Shown: one piece after another, positions 23,640 through 35,560 of the stretch
Numbering within the stretch: the first letter of the stretch is position 1
How the letters are laid out: every line of letters starts with the position of its first letter
Assembly: GCA_036873755.1 (NCBI GenBank)
Contig: JAVTVY010017454.1
Coordinates: forward strand, 1-64,000
Length of the DNA stretch: 64,000 nucleotides
Reading direction: 5' to 3'
Origin: Hanleya hanleyi
Taxonomy: Eukaryota > Mollusca > Polyplacophora > Lepidopleurida > Hanleyidae
Position numbers and translations under genes: made by a program
The notes under the pieces: model-generated
What the model was told of the DNA's origin: nothing
The model's database searches: none
Seen by the model: only the letters and a program-made list of their open reading frames with translations

Positions 23640-24331
23640 TGACGGTGTGGATGTCTGGCATAAAAATCACTCTGAAATCCCCAAGTCAAATTGTAGAATG
23701 AAGACTTCCTGTTTGGTAAAAAAAAAGGCCAGGTTGAGACCTGCCACATCTGTGGAGAAGAAAATCACATCGAATCGGATTGTCCTTTCCATGTTAAGCG
23801 CCCGGAGTGTGGACAGGCGGGGCATTTGAAGCGAGCATGTAAAAAATCTAGACAGGTGCCTATAAATTCGAAAGAAATGGTTGGTACCATTGACAGAAAT
23901 CATCAGACTGTTTCACAAAAAGAACTTTGTATTCAACCAAATCCAGGGGGGGGGGGGGAGTCTCCCGTTGTGGAGAAGTCTCGTGTTGTGGAGAAGTCTC
24001 ACATTGTGAAGAAATCTCTTGTCGGAATAAACGCACAATCAGCCGAGAAGTCTGAAATTTGGGGTGATAGCAATTGGTCAATTGTAGGTCCTCATGTCAG
24101 GACTCGGAAAGGAAGTCTAGGCTTCGTCATGGGAAGAAGACAAAGATAGAGCAAAAACGAAATGCTCCTAAGAGACGACACAGTGATGAGAACAGTGCTG
24201 ATAATTCCATTGATATCCCTATTCCACCCAACAAGAAAAATAAAACTGAAGAAAGTCTGAATGCTTTGCTAGATGATCAGGAGTCTGAAGGCAATGAGTC
24301 GGCTGAGATTGTGAACCCCAAAACATTTTAG
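23640..24331 (+). pseudogene. LINE ORF1 (gag-like) relic with zinc knuckles
   Basis: The segment 23742-23840 encodes CHICGEENHIESDC, a complete C-x2-C-x4-H-x4-C knuckle, then a second one, RPECGQAGHLKRAC, whose first Cys has become Arg. Downstream is a repetitive VVEKSRVVEKSHIVKKS stretch next to a G homopolymer, then after a frameshift a basic/acidic tail (KRRHSDENSADNSID, ALLDDQESEGNES). CCHC knuckles and this layout fit the nucleic-acid-binding ORF1 of an I/Jockey-type LINE. The frame is broken near 24070-24150. Confidence 0.65.
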
Positions 24332-24434
24332 ACTCAGGATATTTGTCTAAAGTGGACAGCGACAGTGTTGTCAACGAAAGCCAAATGCTCAACAAAGATA
24401 CTACTATTTTACCAGGTCACTCATTATCACAAGG

Positions 24435-24755
24435 TCTCTCCTTGTGTTTAGCAACCGCGCTATTGTCTGGGGTGAATTTCGCAGGTGTATCTGTGTTGGA
24501 AATGGAACTATTATCTTCCCCTTCACCACCTTTTTCATCTTTCATGAGTAGCTCATTAGCTTCATCTCTAAGAAGTTCAGCAATCACATCAGCATCTGGG
24601 GTGAAGTTTATAAATGTATCTTTCCTGGAAATAAAACTATCCTATCTTCACTTCCACCGACTTTTTCATCTTCTATGGGTAGCTCATTACTAGCATCCTC
24701 TTTAGTGAATTTTGCAATTTTATGAGAATCCGAAGAGAAGTTGAAATTACCATCA
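24435..24755 (-). pseudogene. Acidic repeat-containing coding relic
   Basis: On the minus strand, imperfect units of about 45 residues are readable: KFTKEDASNELPIEDEKVGG, then FTPDADVIAELLRDEANELL followed by MKDEKGGEGEDNSSIS, then KFTPDNSAVAKHKER. A frameshift separates the first two. At DNA level the unit is about 135 bp. It lies opposite in strand to the ORF1 and RT relics on either side, where an endonuclease would be expected. The product is unknown. Confidence 0.45.
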
Positions 24756-24796
24756 AATTACACAGGTATATGATAACTACGACTGACTAGCTGTGT

Positions 24797-25800
24797 TTGT
24801 AAAATAATGGAACGCATGATAAATGATCGCCTTGTGTGGCACTTAAAACTGAAAAGAAACTTACTGATATCCAAGCTGGTTTTCGTAAATACTGTCAATA
24901 ATGATTTCGCCAAGAATTAACATGTGGTTTCTATTTTTTTCTTAATTTAGAAAACGCCTAATTGGAAATACGGGATTTTAAAAGGCCTTCATACTATGCG
25001 ATTAAAGGGCCGTTTACCCATTATTACATGGTAGACAATTCCAAGTTCGGTTGAGTACAACCATGTGGGATCAATTTGATCAGGATCAGGGTGTCCCAAA
25101 AGGCAGTATTTTGCCTATACTCTGATCAGTATCAAGATCAACAGCTTTGAAGAAATCAATTGACGGTTCATTCTTTGTAGATGATTCCAACATACCATTA
25201 TTCCACCTCTTGAGATTCGTATAGAGCCACACATTGTAGCAGCTGGTATTAAGCTTAGTCAAATTTTACCTATCAAGCTCTTGCCATGGCAGTTAACCAA
25301 ACCAGAAGTAGATATTACACTGACGAAATATAAGACGGCAAACACGAGCCAGCTCGTTTTTACACAAGAATATGGTCTACTGAGATAAATATATATATCG
25401 CATCAGTCTTTTTATGGGGATGGTTCTAGAGATGGTGACAGAGTAGCGTGTGCTACTATTTTTAGTTTCAAAACGAAAACATTTCGACTATCAGGTAAAA
25501 GTTCGATATCATTTCCGAAGCCAAAGCTTTCTTGTCAGCTTTAGAAGGCATTTAGAAGTCCACTAAAATAGGAAAATACGTCACATTCTCGGATTCATTG
25601 TCATGCATCCTAGCGATTAAAAGTGGATCTTAAGTCATTCTATAATCTTTAATATTCTACAATTGCATGAACGTAGATTTGATCAACAGATTGATGTTGT
25701 GTTTTGTTGGTTACCTAGTCATGTTGACATCAAAGGAAATACTGAAGCGGATGAAATGGCGAAGGCAACCCCAAATAGTGAGGTTAATCTTGTTGGAATC
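24797..25800 (+). pseudogene. LINE RT and RNase H relic
   Basis: Broken frames on the plus strand give, in order, MERMINDRLVWHL, QAGFRKYC, FLDLEKAY-like and KGLHTMRLKGRLP, TTMWDQFDQ, QGVPKGSIL-like and FVDDSN, the active-site region. They are followed by an RNase H domain: EAKAFLSALEGI, FSDSLSCILAI, then VVFCWLPSHVDIKGNTEADEMAKATP-like residues in two blocks. The order RT then RNase H, together with the upstream zinc-knuckle ORF1, indicates an I/Jockey-type LINE that lost its endonuclease. Many frameshifts make it non-functional. Confidence 0.75.
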
Positions 25801-25990
25801 CCGTGCCACAACAATAGGAGATAGCATACCTGTGGTCTTGAAAGCGACCACACAGTACCCATCTGATGACCGTAATGACACAGTTACCATAGCTGAATAT
25901 ATAGGAAGATATATATAGTTTGTCATTTAGAAATTGATTGTATAACAGATTTCCGTTATTTTGAGATTACACTATCTTAGTATAGTAATA
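25800..25990 (-). mobile_element. SINE body fragment (family of 19.6-20.4 kb)
   Basis: Matches SINE copies B and C from 'gtcttgaaagcga' through 'agctgaatatataggaagat' to 'ttattttgagattacactatc'. The tRNA-like head is missing. It abuts the 3' end of the LINE relic. Confidence 0.7.
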
Positions 25991-27237
25991 TACTACATTA
26001 TACTAAGATTTCAATGATGTCAGCAAGACATGATGATGTTGTTTACATAAACTCCTCTAACCATTTTCCATAGTGCTCTTTGAACTGAAGCCGAACAAAA
26101 GTGTCTGACGCCTATTTGGAAGAGTGTCTACTGGTGTGTTAGGGTCCGTTTATCCATTTGATCACCTAAACGTGCCGATTAAAGCATAGCCTCGTTACTC
26201 AGTAGATCGAATTGATTCCAACGTAAACACTTATACAGATCAGTCTCCCTCTAGGTTCCCCACGTCGTATTTCACTAAGCGATCATTGATGGTTAGCTCC
26301 TCGATAATCTCAAGTAATCATGATGTGTTTGTTCAAATTGATGAATAGACGAAAACATAATTTCCGCCACGGAAATGGGGCATATCTCTCTCAGCTTTTA
26401 TGAAGACGTTTTGTGTTAACTTTGAATTTTTGAATTCATTTCCTGATTATTCAAATTTCTCTCTGAATGTCTCACATTTTGTTCGGTAAACCATTCTCTT
26501 CTCTAGATCATTACCAGTATCATTAGTGTTTCCGTGGTTTTCACCTTCACTCTTGAACGGGTTGTGGTTGTGAGAGTCCTCTAAGTGTCCTATTCAATAA
26601 CCGAAAATGAAGACATTGTTCATTTTGCCTGACATCGGTCGGTCATGACGCTGACTGTCCACGTGAATATTTTTACCCCTATACGTGTATCAACAGACAA
26701 TATTACATAAAAGTAACCTATAGATATACTGATTCCAGTCACCACTCAAAATGATCATCAATGAAAACTGACACACCATTCAAAAAGATAATCATGGCTT
26801 CTACATTGTTATATAAAGTCTGTTAATGGCATTGACTTCTAAATTATTGCTTATAAAATGTTAACCCCAATCTACTGAAGAAATTACTGCATCGAAATTA
26901 ATTCACCTATCCTATTGTTTCACGTATTGCAATGATAGTGTAGTCATTCATTTTATTGCATAGCCTGGCTAGAAAGGTGTACTTTCTAAAGAATCTATTG
27001 CTTTCAAGTGGTATATATCGTACACAGCTACAGAATGCAGCTGATAGATGTATCAGGCAAGCGAAGTCAAAACTTTTACTGTCAATTGTCGTCTGCGTTC
27101 TCCCGGAGAAGATAACTATTAATGTCTACTGTCCAAGTCAATCTGGCAAAACAAAAATTCTTTCAATAAGGTAGGGTAGGGACTAAAGATTATTATCGAC
27201 TCAGAAGTTAACAACCGCCTCCGGCAGGTGTTACTTG
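25991..27237. other. Unassigned sequence
   Basis: No gene recognised. 26245-26340 resembles 9885-9990 (old dispersed repeat). Confidence 0.4.
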
Positions 27238-27690
27238 GCTTATTTCTATTTCAAAAAGGCTGTGTTTCATACAGACAAAATACTCCATTTTATACTGTTG
27301 ACGCTCAGAGTCAAAAGTAACGTAAAACAGCGTCGAATGAGGTTTGAAATTGAGATTTCGTCTGTGTGTGTTTTTTTTCCGTATACATTTAAGCCAGGAT
27401 GTTGTAATATATCCGAAATAGGACAGATTGAACAAAAATGAATCTGTTTTCAAAATCACCGTATCTGCAGTGATATTGTATCAAAAGATTATTTTGGTAC
27501 AAGATGTCATATTTCAGATATATTAAAAAATCCATGCTAAAATGTGTACGAAAATGGCCAACATAAACAGACAGAAATCGTCCAAAGGTCAGTCGACGCT
27601 GTTTTGCGTCACTTTTGACTCTGAGCGTTAACAATATAAAGCTTGGGTATTTTTTCTGTATGAAACACGGCTTTTGTGCAGAATAAAAAA
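27238..27690. mobile_element. Foldback/MITE-like element
   Basis: Two arms of about 170 bp in inverted orientation (about 27250-27420 and 27520-27680) share 'gtgtttcatacag', 'acgctcagagtcaaaagt' and 'aaaacagcgtcga'. No coding capacity for a transposase. Ends are approximate and I could not define a target duplication. Confidence 0.7.
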
Positions 27691-27949
27691 ATAATACATT
27701 TTTAGCTTTACTAACGTTAAACATAAGGGAGTTTGTCGTATATTATATACCAAATATTTCTTTGACAGCCAGACCAATGAAAACAAGTCCTGTGCCGGAA
27801 GAACTATTTTAAGGATGCATACTATCTTTTGAGGCCTGTAGTGTGCTCGACATAAATTTCACGGATGCTATTTGCATGGGTGATGATTAAGTCTGGAAAT
27901 ACCCCTTGAATTTCTCTTTAACAATCTATATGCGAAATTCGACAATTAT

Positions 27950-28440
27950 ACCATTTAGCAACAGCGTATAGATATCCCAATGGATACAAACTGTGAACTA
28001 ATTTTGGCAGACATATATCTGTTCTCGTATGAACACGCCTCTATACAGAAATCGTCAAAACATAATCATTCCAGAGTCCTTTTTCTTTTCATTCACCAAA
28101 CGCTATATAGACGATCTTTTAGCACTGGATACTCTCAAAATTAGCGACGCTGTGAAAGATATTCACCTCCTTCTCTGAATTTGAAGGAATCCACCAAAAG
28201 CCCACATAGAACATCATATCTGCGCCTATACATTTATCAGAATGATCAGGGCTTTCTCTCACATCGAATCTACGAGAAGAGAGACGATTGCAATTTTGAC
28301 ATAGTTAACTACCCATTTCTGGATAACGATATTCTTGAAGGACCTGTATACGGCGTATGCATATCTCGCCTGGTAGCATTTGCTAGACCATGTGCAGACA
28401 GTGTCAATTTTAATGTTACAGAATATTACTGCAGAACATT
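27950..28440 (+). pseudogene. RT-family fragment C with active-site region
   Basis: The most informative RT copy. IPMDTNCELILADIYLFSYE at about 27974-28033 is a mutated GIPMGTNCAPLLADLFLYSYE-type motif. YIDDLLALDTLKISD at 28104-28148 holds the catalytic Asp pair. Then comes RIYEKRDDCNFDIVNYPFLD, followed by YGVCISRLVAFARPC. At least two frameshifts separate these. The family is abundant in invertebrate genomes. From memory I relate it to Penelope-like RTs, but class assignment needs a search. Confidence 0.75.
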
Positions 28441-28735
28441 CTAACGTCTAACGGGATTCAACTGAGATACATACTCTATAAACGAAGTGGATTTCATTTG
28501 GATAAAGAATAATGGTCTGTGATTAGGATTTTATGTATAGAACCTCGTGATGTCTTGATCAAATCATTGGAAACTGTTGACCGTTTCTCCCTTGTAGGAA
28601 ACCATCTTGCATGTTTTCTTATGTTTATTTCGAACACACATTTGGAATTGGTGCTATCTGATGCTGGGACTTACAAGCTGACTCATGGGACTTATATTGG
28701 TTCCAATCATCATCCCACCTCTCTCTCAAGGTGAT
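28441..28735 (+). repeat. RT-family 3' region, copy after fragment C
   Basis: Contains 'gagatacatactctata', 'ggattttatgtatagaac', 'gatgtcttg', and 'gaccgtttctcccttgtag/gaaacc', then 'ttggaattggtgcta', as in the 3440 and 11640 copies. It sits downstream of the RT fragment, linking the 3' repeat to the RT. Confidence 0.6.
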
Positions 28736-31685
28736 ATAAGAAATGACTTTTGACCTTCCGGCCATGGTGGTGTTTTAATGTGATGAAATGTAGATCAGCT
28801 TTATGAATTAGAATAATATAGTGTTTCGTCAGATATCTAATTGAGTTCAAGGAGTGTTCTATAACGCATACAGTGTGTGTGCCCATTGAATCTGTGAATG
28901 CCAAGTCTTTCCACGTTGACTCCGAGAAAACATTCGTGCCATGCAGGTTAGGTGAAGTGTTCACGTGATTGACAGTTCATGATTCCAGATAGCGTACTAA
29001 TAATCTTGGCAAAAGACCATTTAATAACATCTGCTGCTTTTTGCGAAACTGACGGGTGCCGTCAAGTAGGGGAAGTTCAGCCATTGACACATGCTACATG
29101 TAACTCCATATCATATCTAATCCATTGAAACACAAACAAAAATTGTGAGTATTAATGGTTCATTTCATAACCGAGAACATGAATAATCTGTTGTTGTAGA
29201 ACTCCTGGGTAAAATTGTAATTATTTTAAGAAGTATACGTCGACGAAAACGTTGTATATGCGGTGCAATATCTTTCTATTATGATTATTTGCATGTGCTT
29301 ATATATATTACCTGCAAAAATATTTTTTTCTTTTTACAAATTAAACAACTCGTTCTTATACTGACAACTAAATTAATCGTTCCTGGTCTTGTGACAATTG
29401 TTATAATAAACATACGATTTAAAGCATTTCCCAGTATTAGTCAGGATGATGCATCAAGCCTTCATCATTTATCAAACACATACCGCTATCAGAAAAGTCT
29501 TTGCTTTCAACACAGTCAGATTGTCATTTTCTTAGGTCATGTGTCATGAATATGGCTTCCTTTCACATCAACTCTATTTTCCAACCACAATAAATGATCA
29601 AATGAATTTGTAAGAGAATATACAGAGTAAATGTATGTCTGTTAAGCCTTGATCTTGAATCTTCATTTCAACGTCACGCCCGAGTGTATTGCTACTTATA
29701 ACGAATTGAGCGGAATTAGACACAAAGCTCGATAACCTCCAAGTAAGACATCCATATTAATACCGTTAGTCAAATGCACGAATTTACCATTAAAGGATAT
29801 TATATGCGAGATGTGATCGGGTCACCGCGTTAGTTCACTATAATAGTTCACCCCACAACCGACATCCAAAAGATATGCATGTATCTTAGAGGACAAGCCA
29901 GACGTTGCGTTTATTCATCGCTTGACAGCCAATCATTTATATTGGGCCAATTTCCATTGATGTAATTCAGCAATGAACCAGGACGCATAGACCGACGGGC
30001 AGTTTCCCACTGAGGGTATACCGACCATATCTTATAATTCAGTTCAAGGCTTTAAACATAACTAGGCCCATGGGCATATATAGAAAGGTGGTTCAGAAGA
30101 TAAAAGTTGTTGCTTGATTGAGGGTTGGGACAGATAACATCCATTGCAAGTGAACTTCTCTTTGCATAATCTAGATTTTATTGCACTGTACTTCCATTTG
30201 TAAATTAGTGTTTTGTAATTTATGGCTAACAGGAAAAATAGTTTTTAACTGATTGTGATACCCGAGTATCATTTTCAGAGACTATCGATTGACTGGCTGC
30301 AATAGTGGAGATAGTAAAACTCAAAAGAATAGCTGCTTCCTGAGTAGCAGATTTCTTTTCCAGAGTTTCAATTCAAAATAGTATCTATTTGTTTGAAAAA
30401 GCCCCCAAAAAACACATGATGAAAAACTGGCCATAATACCAAGCTGATCCGTATGTAGTGGTAATACTATTATACATACATGTACACCCAGTACTGGCAC
30501 TGAATGAAAGTATTAGAACACATGAATGCATGAAACAATAAGTGGCAAGACATCCATCTCAGAATATTTCAGTTCTCAGACATGTCAGATAGTATTATTT
30601 CTAAGTTTAACTTCAATTGATTCATTATTTTCACTACATACATGTACCTATATATCTAACACCAGTCCATGTGATGACCTAGTTTTAGCTTGACCATTGA
30701 TCAGAAACTAGACCCAGCATAGATACATGTACAGCCCCCAGAGCTATGGTAGGGCAGCTATTTACACATGTACATGCTGCCTCCTGAACTGTATTTCTCC
30801 AAGCTGAGGTCAATGTTTGGAAGAGTGACCATAGCAGACTTCCATACTCTAGTGCGTATTAATCTGATATCTTGAAGGAAAACAATTAACAGAGTATTAT
30901 TTAATACAGGTAAGGGATCAAGTACATGCTAAGTGACTATATATAGGCCTACAAAGCCTGTCAACCACTAAAGGATAACTATTCTGGTCTGAGAAAGAAT
31001 AAACAGTTTGGAACTATATTTATACGTGTACTTCGGACAACCCTAAAATCAGAAATTTTCTAGATAGCATAATAAAGGTGAGACAACTCACCTTTCTAAA
31101 AACGCGTTTCAATATCCCAAAAGATATGTGAACGAACCATATGGGTTACTGGGTGCCATGGCTGACCGTGGCATCCACAATAACAATACCTTCAAATGAC
31201 AATGGTGGTTTGGTTGCCGTTAATAGAGGTTGGTGATTTAGCTTTATCATCATATATCTTGAACCTATTTGACGAGGGCGTGGGGGTCATTGTTCTCTGA
31301 AACAAAATGAATTAAGAAGCTGTAACTTTCTCACCGTACAGCTGATCGCATTTCGCATTATCATTGTTATTAACTGCTTGAGATAACCGTAGGTGCAAAA
31401 CAGGTCATAAAGTAAAACTGCGGTCAAGTAGGGATCCTTAGAATGCTGAATTTTCTTCTTTTTTCCCCCCCGCACATGGTTTTGGGGTTGTTGTGTTTTT
31501 TTTTACATTTTATTGTCCTTGAAGTGCTACCCTGTCTTGTTTATTCGTGTATACAGACTAACATTTCTGTCATGCGTATATATACCCTATTCTGTACGCG
31601 AAATTACTTGACGGCCAGTGATTCCGTTTAGCTCTGGAGAGCTCTCAGACTCATTACCCTCACGCAAATGGTCCGTGCTCATATT
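28736..31685. other. Unassigned AT-rich sequence
   Basis: About 3 kb with no recognisable gene, RNA or clear repeat. Short frames (for example 28710-28964 minus and 29289-29549 plus) lack domains. A and T homopolymers occur near 29320 and 31500. Confidence 0.4.
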
Positions 31686-31689
31686 TCCA

Positions 31690-32215
31690 GTATATAATGC
31701 GCCATTTAGATTGGCGACGGCAGATAAATGACACTAATGGCAATAATAACCCGATATTTCTATGACATTTCATCAGAAGCTAAAAGGTTCGGGATTTATA
31801 TTCCATAAAATATTGATACATAATAACAGACGTCGATCTAAACTTATTAGTCTGAACATTGGAACCGACCGTCCAGAGTACATAGCGAGTTATTATAACA
31901 TAACAAATGAGTTTTCTTTGATGGTTATATATTGAATCTGAATTACTTCGCCAGTGGGTACGGAAACAATCTAATTTATCAAGCATGTGGAACAAAGTTC
32001 TGCAGCTACATGTAGTTCTGTCTGTGAAAGCAAATGTCTAAATTATAGACTATCGATAGTGACTTTATGGCGGATGATATTTCCTTTCATATTGTACGGC
32101 GGGCATTTCGTTAGTTACTGAACTCTATCTGCTTAGTCAGTTATATTGCCAAATATAATTATAAAATTGAAATTGCCAATGGATAAAAGAAAAAAATGCA
32201 AAATTTAAATCTCAC
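31690..32215 (+). repeat. Direct repeat, copy 1 (pair with 32690-33140)
   Basis: Blocks shared in order with 32690-33140 are 'gcgccattta-attggcgac', 'aatgacactaatg-aataa', 'tgacatttcatcagaa', 'tttatggcggatgat' versus 'tactgcgtgatggcgat', and 'gccaat-ga-aaaa-aaatgca'. An unclassified dispersed repeat, also present as a fragment at 20455-20645. Confidence 0.5.
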
Positions 32216-32689
32216 ACGGGACACTTAATTGCGTTGCTGCTATGAGAGCGTTGATATTAATTATGCTCCCGCATGAAACTAGGTATAGGAAACCGCGGCG
32301 AAATATAAAGACACAAAAGTGTAAGGCATAGGAAAGTACATGTAAATATGCATCCGTTTTCATATTCGGCAAAAAACCGTTCTCCAATCAGAATTTTCAC
32401 ACCAATCTTCCACAGTCATCGCACAGAGAAACTACCAGCATGTGCCAGTAAGGCATATAACCCAATTAATATTTTCTAGAGACTAATAAATTTACCTAAT
32501 AGACTACTATACAGCGGAAATCTCTTCTCTGTTCAGAAAAAGTACGATGCGAGACCTGTGATGTGTCGAAGAGGCTACTCTCATAAATATATCATCAAAG
32601 CAGTTTCTATCGTGACCGTACTTAACAGCAAATTCTTTGTTACGTTTAGCAATGGCGAAGTTGTAGATTGATTAATTTCACGTATGTCC

Positions 32690-33140
32690 AACATATAAGG
32701 CGCATTTGAGGTTGGCGACATCAGTTATATGATATTAATGAGAACAATAAATTCCTCGTTCTAAGACATTTCATCAGAACTGAAATTTGAATAGACGAGT
32801 CTCTTTAGAGAATCATTGGTAACGACGGAAACCTACTGGCAGGAAAATTGACGCCGAGCAGCTGTTCCTACTTTATAGCCTTCAGATAGAGAGTCAGTAA
32901 CATAACAGAAGAGTTTCCTATGATGAGGCTATGTTGAATTCGCAAGGAATTTTTGTGGTTTTATTTCAGTTTATGCGAACGAATGTTTTAAACGGTAGAT
33001 TCGATATATTGTTGGATGAACAATAATATTCTACTGCGTGATGGCGATTCGTTGTTTTGTGTCCGTTGATCAGTTCTTTGTGTAAAATTTATGTATTAAA
33101 CTTGCCAATTGACAAAAAATGCACAAATTTAATCTTACTG
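32690..33140 (+). repeat. Direct repeat, copy 2
   Basis: Partner of 31690-32215, diverged, same orientation. Confidence 0.5.
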
Positions 33141-33339
33141 ATAATGATAAGCTGGTTGATCAATGATCAGTAAGTAATGATCAGTTGTGAACAAGTGTGA
33201 CAGCATGTGGTTTCGGAAGGGATGAAAAGTTATCTCAGGAATGGTTTTCAAACCAATAGTTTTTCATCAGTTCTGTTTTGTTAATCACTTACGAAGTGTT
33301 TTTGCCCCATGCTTCTGATAATTTGGATCGGAATCCAGC

Positions 33340-33430
33340 ATTTCTATTCAAGAATAGGTTCTCAGCATTATATTCCTCAATGGACGACGACTGATTTATG
33401 AATGACGGACCAGACGCTTGTAATCATCCA
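33340..33430 (+). repeat. RT-family 3' tail fragment
   Basis: Short copy of the terminal segment: 'ataggttctc', then 'ttcctcaatggacgacgactga' encoding SSMDDD and stop, followed by 'atgaatgacgga-cagacgctt'. It lies just upstream of the DDE transposon. Confidence 0.6.
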
Positions 33431-33935
33431 AATGGCTTCTGTGGCTCCTCTTTGAACATATTAGGCTTCTCTGTCGAGAATAAACACATCTTTTGTTCCA
33501 ATTGAACGTAAATGTGTGAACACTGCCGAGTCATTCCTGTTATTGTTTGGTTTTATACGGAGTTGAGGCATCCGTGTGTGTTGAGGTTCTCGAGTCTCGC
33601 CTATATAACGGTCAATATAATGTCAGGGTGTTCATACTAAAGTCTGTCCATTTTAATTAGTCGTCTACTTCGAAACTGGTTGGGTCCACATAAATTTTCA
33701 TTTTGTGCAACGTGTACAACGAAATGAACTCTACAAAATCCATTGTACTTGCAACAGAACACCTTTTAAATAGGTTGTTAGTTCTCTCTGGGTTGTGGGT
33801 CATAAGACTTGTTTCACGTACCTTGATGCCATTACATGGGTGACGTCATAATTCATACATTTTCAACCGGTCAAAGGTAAATGGGCGTGGTGAACTGTCA
33901 CATTGTTTTATGAAGAAGGTGTCCATTATACAATT

Positions 33936-34068
33936 ATTGCATGTTATAGAGTGGGACATCACGATTTGTCAGCTCGAGACAAGTGATGTACAACGAGCGC
34001 GCAGCGCGAGTTGTACATCACTTGTCGAGAGCTGACAAATCGTGATGTCCCACTCTATAACATGCAAT
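33936..34068. repeat. Near-perfect long hairpin
   Basis: Arms of about 58 bp ('attgcatgttatagagtggg' out to its complement at 34049-34068) pair with only a two-base mismatch near the middle, around a GC-rich centre of 'gagcgcgcagcgcgag' that is itself nearly self-complementary. Transcribed, it would form a strong stem. It lies inside the transposon next to the left TIR. Confidence 0.85.
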
Positions 34069-34445
34069 AGTTGTTTTATTATACCGAATGTCACATTTGA
34101 ATAAAATGGGACTTTATAATCATGTGAATGAGGATGATACGGTGAAATAAGCATATCGTGTTCAACACTGCGAGGACCGTTGTTGATTTCAAAACGCCGT
34201 GTCAAGAGCAACTGTTCGACCTCGGCTTGTTTGTCGACTCAATCGCATAATTTGGAAGAGTAACGTTCTCGGTGATCTTACGTACCTTTTCAAAAGATGT
34301 CAAATTTATTTCATTCAATTATCAAATCACATTCACCAATTTCTATCACCAACGGGCCGACGTATACACATCAGGCCGACATATACACATCAATCTTCGT
34401 TTCGGGGAGTATGTTGGCGCGCGCGCTATGGGAGGCAACTCTAGC

Positions 34446-34520
34446 TTAGTCCGACAGATGTCGCCGTGGAATAAATGTCATGTCCAACAATCTGCCGCGG
34501 TACATGACATTTATTCAACG
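34446..34520. repeat. Small inverted repeat
   Basis: 'ccgtggaataaatgtcatgt' is matched by the inverted 'acatgacatttattcaacgg' about 18 bp downstream. Function unknown. It lies in the transposon's 5' part. Confidence 0.7.
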
Positions 34521-34659
34521 GTAAGGCAAGATATGACTGCATCATCACTGAACATCACGATTTGTAGAATGACACGTGACAGGCTGCCAACCAATTAAAA
34601 CATTACGAATTTACATGAGGTATAATAATAAATATTATGAAGGTCGTTTGTTTGTGCAC

Positions 34660-35560
34660 GATGGGGACAACTAAATATTTGACATTCGAGGAGAAATTGT
34701 CCATTTTGATAAGAGCGATAACTAACTCCAGAAATTAAACTACAAGTTACTTCATGAAGAAAATGTCTTCTTAGGCTCTAATATATACTGCCGTTTTTGG
34801 ATATAGTACTTGGAATATTTCGGAAAGCACGTGGAAGCGGGTCGGACTCGTGCGAGTTGAACAGGGCTGTTTAACGAAAGTTAAATGAGTTGTGTAGGCA
34901 TGTCTGTTTCCATTTCGTTTGATTGCAATTTGATACTGATTCATTAAAGCTGTTGCCTGGGACCCCGTCACCTCCCTCGTATTGAAGCTCTTGATTATGA
35001 CCCCATGTTATATAGTTTATAACCTTATATAGTTCACGGAATAAAATGAGAGGGAGATTTTCATTCAGGGAACTAGAATTAGCGAAACAGCAGAAACGCA
35101 TATCTGAGGAAAATAAAAAATTACAGAGGCAGGATATGACGTGATCTCTACAGACAAAACTTGGGTGAACTACAGCCATAGTGTTGGCAAACAGTAGAGT
35201 GGTCCGACGCAGAATGCTGCGCAAACTCCGTCACTAGCAAGGGCAAACGACTGGTTCTCCTTCGTGCTGGATCTGCACAAGTAGGCTCCATAGAGGGAGC
35301 TACAAGGATGAAATGGACTTCGGCAAGTTCCTTTCCTGGCTGGAAGAAACTCTGATTCCACGATTAGACAGGCCGAGTGTTATAGTATTAGACAATGTCA
35401 GTTATCACAACATTAAGCATTTTTCTAACAAATGCCCAACAACGGCGAACAGAAATTGCAAACTATGACTGCAGGACTGTCAAATTGATTTTCCTTACAT
35501 GACCTTGAAAAAGGATCTGTATGAAATAGTAAAGCGCCACAAACAGACAATACTGTACCA
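34660..35560 (+). pseudogene. DDE transposase relic (IS630/Tc1-like family)
   Basis: Broken frames encode, in order, MGTTKYLTFEEKLSILIRAI (helix-turn-helix-like N-terminus), a Lys/Glu-rich segment (ELELAKQQKRISEENKKLQR), VISTDKTWVNYSHS near 35145-35180 (first catalytic Asp), GKRLVLLRAGSAQVGSIEGA near 35241, and MDFGKFLSWLEETLIPRL followed by VIVLDNVSYHN (second catalytic Asp at 35391-35393). The relic closes with CPTTANRN and LQDCQIDFPYMTLKKDLYEI. This order matches IS630/Tc1-type transposases common in invertebrates (recalled). Multiple stops and frameshifts; the third acidic residue region was not found. The associated long TIRs support the call. Confidence 0.7.

Noticed and set aside
23920..23960. 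2A-like peptide (PNPG next to the G run)
   Set aside because: The residues before PNPG do not match the D-x-E-x-N-P-G-P consensus, and the reading runs into a G homopolymer in a decayed ORF.
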